Shown: positions 24,218-34,093 of the stretch, piece by piece
Layout of the letters: the number at the start of each line of letters is the position of its first letter
Numbering within the stretch: the first letter of the stretch is position 1
NCBI RefSeq assembly: GCF_003634755.1
Contig: NZ_RBXA01000002.1
Location: forward strand, 186,001-250,000
DNA: 64,000 bases
Reading direction: 5' to 3'
DNA from: Flavobacterium limicola
GTDB lineage: Bacteria; Bacteroidota; Bacteroidia; Flavobacteriales; Flavobacteriaceae
Notes under the pieces: generated by a model
The model's input: the letters and a program-made list of their open reading frames with translations, nothing else
The model's database searches: none
Told to the model about the DNA's origin: nothing
Translations under genes and position numbers: made by a program

Positions 24218-26737
24218 TTATCCTTGATAATCACCTTCATTATCCCCTTGATTTCTTTTAGGTTGTTCTCTTTCGTTTTTAGGTTTGTTAAAACGATAGG
24301 TGAATGATAAATTAAATTGTCTTACTCTCCATTGCATTTCGCTGTAAGAATCAACAGTTCCCGGAAGGAAAGTTTCCATCATTCTTTTTCTTGAATTGAA
24401 AACATCACTCACGTTGAATGAAAGTGTTCCTTTATCTTTTAATACGTCTTTACTGAATGCAATGTTTGCTGCAAAAATACCTAAGCTTCTTCCTTGTGCA
24501 TTATTTTGCGGACCGTTATACGTTGCATTAGTTTGCCAGTCAATTTTGTATGGCAATGTGATTTTTGAAGTCAATCTTGTAGACCATGAAGTTGCTACGT
24601 TATCAAAATTTTGTACAATTTCATTATTTTTAAAATCAGTATAAGTAAAATCTCCTTGAGTTTCGTTTCTGAAGAAATTGAAGTTACTGTTTAATTTCCA
24701 CCATTTGTATGGAGAATAGTTTAATGTGAATTCAAATCCTACTCTGTATTCTGTAGCTAAGTTAATAGGTGAACTAATGATAATAGGTGTACGAGTATCT
24801 TGACCACCATTAATTTGTGTTACTTCTCCATTTACAACTGTATCTTCACCGTCAATTATATCTACAACAAAATCACCTGATTCTCTTCTTGCAAATTGGA
24901 AAACATCAGTTGTTTTATTTACGTATAAGGAAGTATTGAAAGTTAGTTTTTCCCATCTTTTAATGTAACCAAAATCAATTGCATCTGAAAATGCTGGATC
25001 TAAATCTGGGTTTCCAACAAAAATATTGATGTTACTGGATAAGTTGCTGAACGGATTCAACATTCTTCCTCTTGGTCTTTGAATTCTTCGGCTGTAGCTT
25101 ACAGAAGCGCTACTTTTGTCTGAGATTTCATAAGTGAAAAACGCACTTGGAAAAAAGTTATTATACTTTTTAGTATTGAAATCGTTCGTTGCTAATTGAT
25201 TGATTTCAATATTAGAATCTTCAAAACGCAATCCAAATAAAGCTGAAAATTTATCGATTTTCACTCCGTACTGAGTGTAAATCGCATTTACTTTTTCTTT
25301 ATATTCTAATGTATTCGTGAAGTTTTCATTGATTACGCCATCATTGTCAACTCTGTAATCTGTAAGTAATTCCGAGAAATCACCACGGTAACCTGCTTCA
25401 AACTGACTTCCTTTTCCAAAAGGTAAAACATAGTCCATTTGAAGTAAATTTCTGCTTTGAGTTTGATTGTTGATGGTATTGTCAAATTTTACTACACTTG
25501 TGTTTGTTGCTGTGTCTGTAATCAAAGCATCATTGATGTCATCATTTGTAGAGAACGAACCGTCAATTGTTAATTTATGACCGTCTTTTTTGAATTTCTT
25601 AGTGAAGTTAGTTGCAAATTCTACGTTTTCACTGTCGCTATTTTCTAAATTGATACGGTTACGAGTGTAGTCATAATTAAAACCTGCATCATAGTTATTC
25701 TGGAAAACGTTATCCACGTTGATTCCATTACTTTTTCTGTAGTTGAAAGTATTAGTCCATGAAACGCTTTCGCTTAAATACCATTCCATTCCAAAGTTTC
25801 CATTGTACCCTTTATTGTCTCTTTCGTTTTCTCTCGTTTCATTTACATAATTTCGAGTTGTATTATCCTTATTTAAATATCTTGAATTTGTAAATGCATT
25901 TCCAGGATTACTACGGTCATTGTAACCTTGTGTTGTAAAAAGATTGAAGTTCTTTGATTTATAATTTAAGGTTCCGCTTAAACCATAATTTTCAGGGTAT
26001 CCTGCAGAAGCAATAAATGTTCCGTTAAGTCCTTGATTTTTCCCTTTTTTTAATATAATATTCAATAAACCTCCACCACCTTCGGCATCATAACGCGCAG
26101 ACGGATTAGTAATTACTTCTACTTTTTCAATCGCATCAGCTGGAATTAATCGTAATGCTTCAGCAATATTAATCGCATTCGATGGTTTTCCGTCAATAAG
26201 TACTCTTACGTTTTCATTTCCGCGAAGGCTTACGTTTCCTTCAACATCAACGGAAACGGATGGAATATTATCCAAAACATCGCTTACGGTTCCTCCTTTT
26301 ACCATAAGGTCATTTCCTACGTTGTATACTTTTTTATCTAATTTGATTTCAACCGTTGTTTTTTCGGAACGAATGATAACCTCATTCAATTGATTGGCAT
26401 CTTCTTCTAAACTAATTAAGCCTAAACTAGTGCTTTCCTGAAAGGTTTTTTGTTTTATTTCATTCACTTTAAAAGATATAAACTCAATTTTAATATCGTA
26501 AATACCTGGCTTAATATCAATACTAAATTCTCCTTTTGGGTTTGTAATTCCTCCGGCTACTGGTTTTGGATTGTTTGGAATCAAAAAAGTAATTGTTGCA
26601 TATTCAAGCGGCTGTTTGCTAATTTTTTCAATTACTTTACCAGTAATTTTAATTTTTTGGCTTGGAGCTTCTTGAGCAAAACTGAATAGGGCATTAAAAA
26701 AGATAACAAGAATTAAAACAGATTTTATTTTTTTCAT
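24218..26737 (-). CDS. Outer-membrane beta-barrel receptor with N-terminal carboxypeptidase-regulatory domain
   Basis: An 839-residue outer-membrane protein. A signal peptide (KSVLILVIFFNALFSFAQ) is followed by a CarboxypepD_reg-like domain (about 25-110), a TonB-receptor plug region (about 115-220; VSVDVEGNVSLRGNENVRVL, NPSARYDAEGGGGLLNIILKK) and a long aromatic-rich beta-barrel. This is the PF14905-type TonB-linked receptor family common in Flavobacteria. The start at 26737 is preferred because it places the signal peptide at the N-terminus. No SusD-like partner is adjacent, so polysaccharide uptake is not implied. Confidence 0.88.
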   Translation of the reverse strand: MKKIKSVLILVIFFNALFSFAQEAPSQKIKITGKVIEKISKQPLEYATITFLIPNNPKPVAGGITNPKGEFSIDIKPGIYDIKIEFISFKVNEIKQKTFQESTSLGLISLEEDANQLNEVIIRSEKTTVEIKLDKKVYNVGNDLMVKGGTVSDVLDNIPSVSVDVEGNVSLRGNENVRVLIDGKPSNAINIAEALRLIPADAIEKVEVITNPSARYDAEGGGGLLNIILKKGKNQGLNGTFIASAGYPENYGLSGTLNYKSKNFNLFTTQGYNDRSNPGNAFTNSRYLNKDNTTRNYVNETRENERDNKGYNGNFGMEWYLSESVSWTNTFNYRKSNGINVDNVFQNNYDAGFNYDYTRNRINLENSDSENVEFATNFTKKFKKDGHKLTIDGSFSTNDDINDALITDTATNTSVVKFDNTINNQTQSRNLLQMDYVLPFGKGSQFEAGYRGDFSELLTDYRVDNDGVINENFTNTLEYKEKVNAIYTQYGVKIDKFSALFGLRFEDSNIEINQLATNDFNTKKYNNFFPSAFFTYEISDKSSASVSYSRRIQRPRGRMLNPFSNLSSNINIFVGNPDLDPAFSDAIDFGYIKRWEKLTFNTSLYVNKTTDVFQFARRESGDFVVDIIDGEDTVVNGEVTQINGGQDTRTPIIISSPINLATEYRVGFEFTLNYSPYKWWKLNSNFNFFRNETQGDFTYTDFKNNEIVQNFDNVATSWSTRLTSKITLPYKIDWQTNATYNGPQNNAQGRSLGIFAANIAFSKDVLKDKGTLSFNVSDVFNSRKRMMETFLPGTVDSYSEMQWRVRQFNLSFTYRFNKPKNEREQPKRNQGDNEGDYQG

Positions 26738-26833
26738 TTTAAAAAAACTTTGGTTACAACCTTTAGATTGCAAAAGTAGGATTTGGTTTAATACTACAAA
26801 TCACAAATTAATGTTAATTAAAAAAGTAAGTTT

Positions 26834-27178
26834 TTATAAAATAAAAGCGGCTACTTTTTCTAAATCTCTTCCTATAATTGCTTTATTTCCCACAATAACA
26901 ATAGGTCTTTCAATCAAAATAGGATTAGATATCATGGCTTGAATAATTTGTTCGTCATTCATTTTTTGGTCTTTAAAATTTTCTATCCAAATTTTTTCTT
27001 TTTGGCGAACTAATTCAATAGGTTTCATTTTTAGTTTTTGAATGATATTGGATAATTCTTCAAAAGAAGGAGGTTTTGACAAATAATTGATTACTTCAAA
27101 CTCTTTTTCTGCATTTTCTAAAAGTGCTAAACAATTTCTAGATTTTCCGCAGCGGGAATTATGGTATATTTGTATCAT
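26834..27178 (-). CDS. ArsC/Spx family glutaredoxin-type reductase
   Basis: A 114-residue protein of the ArsC/YffB/Spx family. It has a single redox cysteine in HNSRCGKSRNCLALL (Cys10) and the ISNPILIERPIVI segment with the conserved arginine of arsenate-reductase ArsC proteins. No other arsenic genes are near, so a general glutaredoxin-coupled role is also possible. Divergent from the CPBP protease gene. Confidence 0.82.
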   Translation of the reverse strand: MIQIYHNSRCGKSRNCLALLENAEKEFEVINYLSKPPSFEELSNIIQKLKMKPIELVRQKEKIWIENFKDQKMNDEQIIQAMISNPILIERPIVIVGNKAIIGRDLEKVAAFIL

Positions 27179-27286
27179 ATTTTTTTTGTATTTTGATTAA
27201 TGCAAATTGTGATTAAAGGATTATTTTGAGTGTAACAAAAATAACACTTGTTAAACTAATCAGGTATAAAATTAAACTAAAAATAC

Positions 27287-28207
27287 ATGTTTATAGAACA
27301 AGGTTTGAAATCAGAGAATAAGTTTTGGAAGTATATTTTAGGTTCTGTAATAATCATTTTCACTTCATTGTTGGGACAGATTCCGCTTCTTGTGACTTTG
27401 CTTTATGAAACATTTGTAAATGGAAAACCCTATCCTGCATCTAATGAGGCAATCATGCGTTTTTTTGAACCAAACTTTACTTTATTTTTGATCATGATTT
27501 CGTTTGTTTTTATTATGCTTGGGATCATTCTGGTAGTGCGTTATTTACACCATCAAACGATTCTTTCCGTAACAACTTCTCGGAATAAAGTTGATTGGAA
27601 CCGAATTGTATTTTCATTTTTAATTTGGGCCGCATTTACAATTGTATCCACATTGATATTTTATTATTACAACCCAAGTGATTTTGTGATCAATTTTAAA
27701 CCTGTTCCATTTGCTATTTTGGCTTTAATCGGCATAATACTTATTCCTATTCAAACCAGTTCCGAAGAATATATTTTTAGGGGCTATTTGATGCAGGGAT
27801 TTGCTAATCTTGCTAAAAATAAATGGTTTCCGCTACTAATGACTTCTCTTATTTTTGGTGGAATGCATTGGTATAATCCTGAAGTTGCTAAAATTGGCCC
27901 TATAATTTTGGTTTATTACATCGGAACTGGATTGTTTTTGGGAATCATTACACTTATGGATGAGGGAATGGAACTTGCTTTGGGATTTCATGCCGCTAAT
28001 AATTTGATTGGAGCTTTGCTAGTAACTTCAGATTGGTCCGCTTTTCAGACTCATTCTATTTTTAAGGATATTTCAGATCCCTCAGCAGGATTAGATGTTA
28101 TTCTTCCAGTTGTTATAATTTACCCAATACTTTTATTTATCTTTAGTAAAAAATACAACTGGACCAACTGGAAAGAAAAATTAACTGGAAAAATCCAAGT
28201 AAAATAA
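27287..28207 (+). CDS. CPBP family intramembrane glutamic endopeptidase
   Basis: A 306-residue membrane protein with about eight hydrophobic helices. The catalytic motifs of the CPBP/Abi/Rce1 family are present: SSEEYIFRGYLMQG (Glu-Glu and Arg), LIFGGMHW (His) and GFHAANN (His, Asn). These proteases cleave within the membrane; the substrate is unknown. It precedes menE by 30 bases on the same strand, so the two are probably co-transcribed. Confidence 0.9.
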   Translation: MFIEQGLKSENKFWKYILGSVIIIFTSLLGQIPLLVTLLYETFVNGKPYPASNEAIMRFFEPNFTLFLIMISFVFIMLGIILVVRYLHHQTILSVTTSRNKVDWNRIVFSFLIWAAFTIVSTLIFYYYNPSDFVINFKPVPFAILALIGIILIPIQTSSEEYIFRGYLMQGFANLAKNKWFPLLMTSLIFGGMHWYNPEVAKIGPIILVYYIGTGLFLGIITLMDEGMELALGFHAANNLIGALLVTSDWSAFQTHSIFKDISDPSAGLDVILPVVIIYPILLFIFSKKYNWTNWKEKLTGKIQVK

Positions 28208-28237
28208 TCTTTCACTAATTTTAAAATTAACTAAATC

Positions 28238-29287
28238 ATGACTGATACCGTAACATACCAAAATATACATAATCGTTTTAAAATTAATGGGTTTCATTTG
28301 AATCGAAATGATTTATACGAAGTGGCGTATAGCTTTATCAAAGAAGGTGAAGAGTTTGAAAAAGCTGTGGGTGATTTTATACTCGATTGGTTTGACAATA
28401 AATCATATCTGGAATTGAATACATCAGGTACAACAGGAACTCCAAAATTGATCCGAATAGATAAACAAGCAATGGTCAATTCAGCAATTGCCACGGGTGA
28501 TTTTTTTGATTTGAATCCGGGAGACAAAGCATTACATTGTTTGCCAACAAAATATATAGCTGGAAAAATGATGTTTGTGAGAAGCTTTATTCTAGGTCTT
28601 GATATTGATTTTGTGGCACCAAGTTCAAATCCTATAGTAGAGAATAGCACTAAATATGATTTTGTAGCTATGGTACCTTTACAAGCTCAAAATTCTTTAA
28701 CTGCATTAAAAAATGTTAAAAAGCTAATTATCGGAGGAGCTAAAATGAGTGCTTTACTTGAAAATGAGCTTTCTAAATTGAAAACGAAGGTCTATGAAAC
28801 CTACGGGATGACGGAAACAATTACTCATATCGCTGCAAAAGAAATAGGTGAGACGGCTTTCTCAGTTTTGCCTAATATTAAAATAGCTAAAGACCAAAGA
28901 AATTGTCTGGTGATTGATGCACCAGCAATTTCAGATGAAGTTATTGTCACCAATGATTTAGTAGAACTAGTAGGTGAAAACCAATTTGTCTTTTTAGGAC
29001 GGATGGATAACGTGATAAATAGTGGTGGAATCAAATTAATTCCAGAGAAAATAGAGGCTAAATTATCCCATAAAATTCATTCAAGATTTTTTGTAAGTGG
29101 AGTAGAAGACTCTGATCTTGGCGAAAAATTAGTATTGATAATAGAAGGTAAAAATCAATCATTAGATGACAACATTTTTGATGGTTTAGACAAATATGAA
29201 AAACCAAAAGAAATTTTTTATGTAGAAAAATTTACTGAAACCGAAAACGGAAAGATAAAACGGAAAGAGATTCTGGAAAGCATTTAA
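28238..29287 (+). CDS. menE: o-Succinylbenzoate-CoA ligase
   Basis: AMP-forming acyl-CoA synthetase of menaquinone biosynthesis that activates o-succinylbenzoate. At 349 residues it is shorter than the 450-490 of Firmicutes MenE but matches the compact Bacteroidota form. P-loop LNTSGTTGTPKLIRI, adenine-site YGMTETITHIAAK and FLGRMDNVINSGGIKLIPEK (the C-terminal hinge) are visible. No other men genes are in this window, so the assignment rests on the family. Confidence 0.85.
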   Translation: MTDTVTYQNIHNRFKINGFHLNRNDLYEVAYSFIKEGEEFEKAVGDFILDWFDNKSYLELNTSGTTGTPKLIRIDKQAMVNSAIATGDFFDLNPGDKALHCLPTKYIAGKMMFVRSFILGLDIDFVAPSSNPIVENSTKYDFVAMVPLQAQNSLTALKNVKKLIIGGAKMSALLENELSKLKTKVYETYGMTETITHIAAKEIGETAFSVLPNIKIAKDQRNCLVIDAPAISDEVIVTNDLVELVGENQFVFLGRMDNVINSGGIKLIPEKIEAKLSHKIHSRFFVSGVEDSDLGEKLVLIIEGKNQSLDDNIFDGLDKYEKPKEIFYVEKFTETENGKIKRKEILESI

Positions 29288-29320
29288 CGTATTTATCTTT
29301 AAAAGCATCTCATAACGAAT

Positions 29321-29383
29321 AGACTGCCCCCAAAAAGTTAGACGCTAGTTGGGGTTTTTTGATTTAAGCTAACTTTTTTGCGA
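29321..29383. other. Possible IS3-family end remnant or terminator after menE
   Basis: GACTGCCCCCAAAAAGTTAGAC resembles terminal inverted repeats I know from IS3-type elements of Bacteroidota. CCCCAA (29327 onward) pairs with TTGGGG followed by TTTTTT, and AAAAAGTTAG pairs with CTAACTTTTT downstream, so the segment can also act as a menE terminator. No transposase or flanking duplication is seen. Confidence 0.4.
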
Positions 29384-29388
29384 TAGAA

Positions 29389-30018
29389 TTAGTTTATGAA
29401 GCGATATTTTATTTTTAAACCAAGACTATTTTCTGCGTGCCATTGTGCTAAAAATTGAGTGAAATCCAAGGATACTCCAAATACTTTTTTTTTGCTGCCA
29501 ACGATGAAATTTTTACCCAGATATAAACCCGAACATATTCCAAATTGCTGGTTTTTTGAATATTCGGATACAAAGCCAAGTCCTATTTGACCGTCTTCAT
29601 CCGAAAGCGCATAGCCAACACCTGATTCTGCACCCAAGTACCAATTAGAGTTTAAATTAAATTGTATGTTAGGTTTTATACAAAATAAACTAAAGTTACT
29701 ATGCAATGCTCTTTCCTCCAATGTGCTTTCAGGGGTTAATATTCTAGTATTTTTTTTTATAAATCGATAATCATAATCGATTTTAATGCCCAGCTCGCTT
29801 TTTTTTGAAATATTTTTCCATGCTCTAACATTAAATCCAATTGCAAGACGGTGGGAACGATACATCTGAATGTGTACAGGCAATGAAAGATTGATGCCCG
29901 ATTCTAGATAAATAGATTTATTTTTCTTTTTAGAAGTATCATTCTCTAATTTTGTTTGTGCGTTTAAAGGATTTACTAGTAACAATAGACTAAATAGTAC
30001 AATCAAAATCTTTTTCAT
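29389..30018 (-). CDS. Hypothetical outer-membrane beta-barrel protein
   Basis: A 209-residue protein with a clear signal peptide (MKKILIVLFSLLLLVNPLNAQ). The rest alternates short hydrophobic/polar strands with glycine and aromatic residues (YLGAESGVGYALSDE, QFGICSGLYLGKNFIVG) and ends KIKYRFIN, with the terminal aromatic strand typical of outer-membrane barrels. I do not recognise a more specific family. It is monocistronic. Confidence 0.7.
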   Translation of the reverse strand: MKKILIVLFSLLLLVNPLNAQTKLENDTSKKKNKSIYLESGINLSLPVHIQMYRSHRLAIGFNVRAWKNISKKSELGIKIDYDYRFIKKNTRILTPESTLEERALHSNFSLFCIKPNIQFNLNSNWYLGAESGVGYALSDEDGQIGLGFVSEYSKNQQFGICSGLYLGKNFIVGSKKKVFGVSLDFTQFLAQWHAENSLGLKIKYRFIN

Positions 30019-30168
30019 TTTTTTATAATTTTAAATTAATAAAATGAATTAGGTTAAGATTTATTGAGTATAATATAATAAATTGAGGCTGATGTACAAC
30101 TACTAAAAAAGAGTTGTACAGCAGCCATAAATTTACAAATTAATATTTTAAGTATTTGATAATCAGTG

Positions 30169-31797
30169 TTAAACTTGAATAACTCCTAAATTGAATTTTT
30201 TCTCAATTGGGGAGTGATTCGCCGCTTCGATTCCCATTGAAATCCAAGTTCTAGTATCTAAAGGATCGATAATCGCATCTGTCCACAATCGTGAAGCAGC
30301 ATAATATGGAGACACTTGTTCGTCATATCTTGCTTTTATTTTATCAAACAATTCTTTTTCTTTAGTTTCATCAACCAATTCGCCTTTTGCTTTAAGCGAA
30401 GAAGCTTCAATTTGTGCCAATACTTTTGCAGCTTGTGTTCCGCCCATAACGGCTAATTCAGCACTTGGCCAGGCAAAAATTAATCTTGGGTCATACGCTT
30501 TTCCACACATGGCATAATTTCCTGCACCGTATGAATTCCCCACAATTACTGTGAATTTTGGTACAACTGAATTAGATACTGCATTCACCATTTTTGCACC
30601 GTCTTTTATAATTCCTCCATGTTCTGATTTAGATCCTACCATAAAACCGGTAACATCTTGAACGAATACTAAAGGAATTTTTTTCTGATTACAGTTTGCA
30701 ATAAAACGAGTGGCTTTATCCGCACTGTCGGAGTAGATTACGCCTCCAAACTGCATTTCACCATTTTTAGTTTTCACCACTTTTCGTTGGTTGGCAACAA
30801 TTCCCACTGCCCATCCGTCAATTCTGGCATAACCGGTTATAATGGTTTGACCGTAACCGTCTTTATACGGTTCAAATTCAGAATTATCAACCAGACGATT
30901 GATAATTTCCATCATGTCGTACTGTTCATTTCTAGCTTTTGGTAAAACGCCGTAGATTTCTTTTTCGTCTAATGCGGGTTTTTCTGCTTTAATTCTGCTG
31001 TAACCGGCTTTGTCAAAATCACCTATTTTGTCAACTATATTTTTTATTTTATCTAATGCGTCTTTGTCATCTTTGGCTTTATAATCTGTAACACCCGAAA
31101 TTTCACAATGTGTTGTTGCACCGCCTAAAGTTTCGTTATCGATGCTTTCGCCAATGGCAGCTTTGACCAAATAACTTCCCGCTAAGAAAATACTTCCTGT
31201 TTTATCTACGATCATGGCCTCATCACTCATGATTGGCAAGTAGGCACCACCGGCAACACAGCTTCCCATTACGGCAGCAATTTGGGTAATTCCCATACTG
31301 CTCATTTGGGCATTATTTCTAAAAATACGTCCAAAATGTTCTTTATCAGGGAAAATTTCATCTTGTAAAGGCAAATAAACTCCAGCACTATCTACCAAAT
31401 AGATGATTGGTAGCCGATTTTCCATTGCGATTTCTTGTGCACGCAAATTTTTCTTTGCGGTTATAGGAAACCAAGCACCCGCTTTTACGGTAGCATCATT
31501 GGCAACAACAATACATTGTTTTCCTCTGATGTATCCTATTTTTACAACAACTCCACCGGAGGGACAACCACCATGTTCCGCATACATTCCTTCACCAACA
31601 AATGCCCCAATTTCTATACATTTTGCCTTTGGATCCAATAAATAATCGATACGTTCACGTGCCGTCATTTTGCCTTCGGTATGTAATTTTTGGATGCGTT
31701 TTTCACCGCCACCTAATTTAACTACGCTTAATTTTTGTCGCAATGCGGAAAGTAAAAGTTTATTGTGATCCTCGTTTTTGTTGAAGTTCAAATCCAT
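30169..31797 (-). CDS. Acyl-CoA carboxylase beta (carboxyltransferase) subunit
   Basis: Carboxyltransferase half of a biotin-dependent acyl-CoA carboxylase, 542 residues. The sequence GGGEKRIQKLHTEGKMTARE near the start, IVVANDATVKAGAWFPITAKK, GGAYLPIMSDEAMIV and GNSYGAGNYAMCGKAYDP are strongly like methylcrotonoyl-CoA carboxylase beta (leucine degradation), so MCC is the best guess; propionyl- or geranyl-CoA carboxylase cannot be excluded. The biotin-carrying alpha subunit is not in the window. The gene follows lpxD on the same strand, but a hairpin separates them. Confidence 0.85.
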   Translation of the reverse strand: MDLNFNKNEDHNKLLLSALRQKLSVVKLGGGEKRIQKLHTEGKMTARERIDYLLDPKAKCIEIGAFVGEGMYAEHGGCPSGGVVVKIGYIRGKQCIVVANDATVKAGAWFPITAKKNLRAQEIAMENRLPIIYLVDSAGVYLPLQDEIFPDKEHFGRIFRNNAQMSSMGITQIAAVMGSCVAGGAYLPIMSDEAMIVDKTGSIFLAGSYLVKAAIGESIDNETLGGATTHCEISGVTDYKAKDDKDALDKIKNIVDKIGDFDKAGYSRIKAEKPALDEKEIYGVLPKARNEQYDMMEIINRLVDNSEFEPYKDGYGQTIITGYARIDGWAVGIVANQRKVVKTKNGEMQFGGVIYSDSADKATRFIANCNQKKIPLVFVQDVTGFMVGSKSEHGGIIKDGAKMVNAVSNSVVPKFTVIVGNSYGAGNYAMCGKAYDPRLIFAWPSAELAVMGGTQAAKVLAQIEASSLKAKGELVDETKEKELFDKIKARYDEQVSPYYAASRLWTDAIIDPLDTRTWISMGIEAANHSPIEKKFNLGVIQV

Positions 31798-31904
31798 GAT
31801 GAAATAGTGTTAAAAAATTTGTGCTAAAATACAAAATCAAACTAAATAAATTTTATTATTTGATTGCTTTAGAAAGAATACGGAATTTTTTTTGATATTA
31901 AAAC

Positions 31905-31934
31905 AAAAAAACAGAAGTTACCTGCTGTTTTTTT
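31905..31934 (-). terminator. Terminator after lpxD
   Basis: AAAAAAACAG (31905-31914) and CTGTTTTTTT (31925-31934) form a perfect stem around a 10-base loop. Read on the minus strand it follows the lpxD stop by 24 bases. Confidence 0.65.
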
Positions 31935-31957
31935 ATGAATTTAATAAAAAATAATAA

Positions 31958-32959
31958 TTATTTATGTTTGGATTCATTTACAAGTCTTTTCAAAATTGCC
32001 CATTGTTTCAGTGCATCTCGAGCTTCTACAGCCGGATATCCTAACATGGTTTTTCCTGCGGGAATATCTCCTGTAACACCTGAACCAGCACCTACAATGG
32101 CACCATCGCCAATAGTGGTGTGGTCTTTTATAGAAGCGCTTCCGCCAATAATTACTCCGTTACCTAAAGTTACGGACCCTGCAAGTCCACTGTTTCCAGC
32201 CATAATACAGAATTTCCCCAATTTGCTGTTATGACCAATTTGAACCAAATTATCAATTTTACAGCCGTCTCCTAAAATGGTAGAACTGAATTTTCCTCTA
32301 TCAACGCAGGTATTGGCACCAATTTCGACACTATTGCCTATAATTACATTTCCAATTTGTGGAATTTTCACCAAACCTCTTTGAGGATCAGGTCGAAAAC
32401 CAAAACCATCTGCACCTATTGTAGCATTGGGATGTATGATACAATCATTCCCAATATGACATCGTTCTCTAATAACAGTTCCTGACCAAATTACAGTGTT
32501 TTTTCCTATTGTACATTCATCAAGAATAGTAACATTTGGATAAATTGTCGTATTATCTCCAATAATAACTTTAGGTCCTATATAACATCCCGCACCAACT
32601 CGGGCACCATTGCAAATAGTTGCAGTTGTATCAATTACAGCGGTTGGATGAATGTCAATAGTAAATAATGGAGTTGGTGGTGCAAAAAGTTCCAATACTT
32701 GAGACATGGCTAAATCGGCATTTTTAACTTTTATAAAAGCCCTGTTTTCCCCGGGTTCTATAGCAATATCCTCGTTGACAACTGCCACACAAGCTTTGGA
32801 TGTTGACCAAAATTTCTCATATTTTTTGTTACCAATAAATGAAATTTCAGTAGTACAAGCCATTTCTAATTGTTCTGGAGCAGTAATATTTTCGGAAGTA
32901 TTCCCGACAATAATTCCCTTTAGAATCTCATTTATTTCTTGAATTGTGTAGGATTTCAT
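31958..32959 (-). CDS. lpxD: UDP-3-O-(3-hydroxyacyl)glucosamine N-acyltransferase
   Basis: Third step of lipid A synthesis: adds a 3-hydroxyacyl chain to the amine of UDP-3-O-acylglucosamine. The 333-residue protein has an N-terminal uridine-binding domain (about 20-95) and a left-handed beta helix of hexapeptide repeats (about 100-320; GARVGAGCYIGPKVIIGDNT). The catalytic histidine lies in VQIGHNSKLGKF. It is divergent from pldA, another outer-membrane lipid gene. Confidence 0.9.
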   Translation of the reverse strand: MKSYTIQEINEILKGIIVGNTSENITAPEQLEMACTTEISFIGNKKYEKFWSTSKACVAVVNEDIAIEPGENRAFIKVKNADLAMSQVLELFAPPTPLFTIDIHPTAVIDTTATICNGARVGAGCYIGPKVIIGDNTTIYPNVTILDECTIGKNTVIWSGTVIRERCHIGNDCIIHPNATIGADGFGFRPDPQRGLVKIPQIGNVIIGNSVEIGANTCVDRGKFSSTILGDGCKIDNLVQIGHNSKLGKFCIMAGNSGLAGSVTLGNGVIIGGSASIKDHTTIGDGAIVGAGSGVTGDIPAGKTMLGYPAVEARDALKQWAILKRLVNESKHK

Positions 32960-33112
32960 TAAGTATAGATTGGGTTTTGTTATTTAATAATTTTCAAATA
33001 AAAGGATTTAGTGTTAAAATTCCTAATGCTACACATTTCTTTAACAGGAGTAAAAGTAGTATTTATGTAAGTTATGAATACAATTCTATAACATAATAGA
33101 CTACTCATAGCG

Positions 33113-33120
33113 TACATTTG
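33113..33120 (+). promoter_or_regulatory. Bacteroidota -7 box upstream of pldA
   Basis: TACATTTG matches TAnnTTTG, 25 bases before the pldA ATG. No clear -33 TTG is seen at the right distance. Confidence 0.55.
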
Positions 33121-33145
33121 CAACTTAATACAAACAGTATTTGTT

Positions 33146-34057
33146 ATGAAATTGCTTCAAATAAAATTGTCTTTCTTTTTAGTTTTATGCTCTTGTTTCA
33201 TTGCGAATGCTCAACTTCAGGCCTTGTTCAATAGTAAGACACAACTTCGGGATTTGACTGAACGTTGGGAATTAGATACCACTTCTGTTAGAGGAACATT
33301 TTTAGTAACTCCTTACAAGCCTATGTATGTTCTACCCATTCGATGGACAAATAATCCGAATGAGAGACCTTCTTCAGGAAATGTGGATCCTGATTATGTA
33401 GCTCCACCGGGGGTTGATTATGATAATATTGAGACTAAATTTCAGTTGAGTTTTAAGACCAAAGTTTTACAAGGTATTTTTTGGGGCCATGGTGATTTAT
33501 GGGTTGCTTACACACAAATATCACATTGGCAAATATACAATAATGATCTTTCACGACCTTTTAGAGAAGTTAATTACGAACCAGAACTGATTCTGAATGT
33601 TCCTGTTAAATTTAATTTTTTGGGTTTTAAAGCCCGAATGATTGGAGTGGCATTAAATCACCAATCTAATGGGAAAAGTGAACCATTTTCAAGAAGTTGG
33701 AACAGAATTATTCTTCATGCCGGATTGGAACGTAAGAACTGGACAATCTATGTTAGGCCTTGGTTTCGTATGCCAGCAGCGAAAGACGATAATCCGGATA
33801 TTTCTGAATATGTTGGGCGAGGTGATGTGAATGTGATTTATACCAAAAATGGCAATATATTTTCTTTTATTGGCAGTCATAATTTGAATTTTAATTCAAA
33901 AGCAAGAGGGAATTCATCATTTTCCTGGTCATATCCCATAAAAAATAATCTCAAGGGATATTTATTAGTTTCTCATGGATATGGGGAAACGCTGATTGAT
34001 TATAATAATTTGCAAACGACTGTTGGGATAGGAGTCTCCTTGATTGAATGGCTTTAG
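33146..34057 (+). CDS. pldA: Outer-membrane phospholipase A
   Basis: OMPLA-type beta-barrel phospholipase of 303 residues that hydrolyses phospholipids misplaced in the outer leaflet. It has a signal peptide (FFLVLCSCFIANAQ). The catalytic region is clear: NHQSNGKSEPFSRSWNRI contains the His, Ser and Asn equivalent to E. coli His142, Ser144 and Asn156. The glycine and aromatic pattern of a 12-stranded barrel runs to the end. It is monocistronic and divergent from lpxD, so both deal with outer-membrane lipid asymmetry. Confidence 0.92.
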   Translation: MKLLQIKLSFFLVLCSCFIANAQLQALFNSKTQLRDLTERWELDTTSVRGTFLVTPYKPMYVLPIRWTNNPNERPSSGNVDPDYVAPPGVDYDNIETKFQLSFKTKVLQGIFWGHGDLWVAYTQISHWQIYNNDLSRPFREVNYEPELILNVPVKFNFLGFKARMIGVALNHQSNGKSEPFSRSWNRIILHAGLERKNWTIYVRPWFRMPAAKDDNPDISEYVGRGDVNVIYTKNGNIFSFIGSHNLNFNSKARGNSSFSWSYPIKNNLKGYLLVSHGYGETLIDYNNLQTTVGIGVSLIEWL

Positions 34058-34093
34058 GTTTAAAAAAAATATTGAGACGATCAAGATACTAAA

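Noticed and set aside
26834..27178. An arsenic-resistance operon
   Set aside because: Only the ArsC/Spx-like gene is present; no arsR, arsB or acr3 is adjacent.
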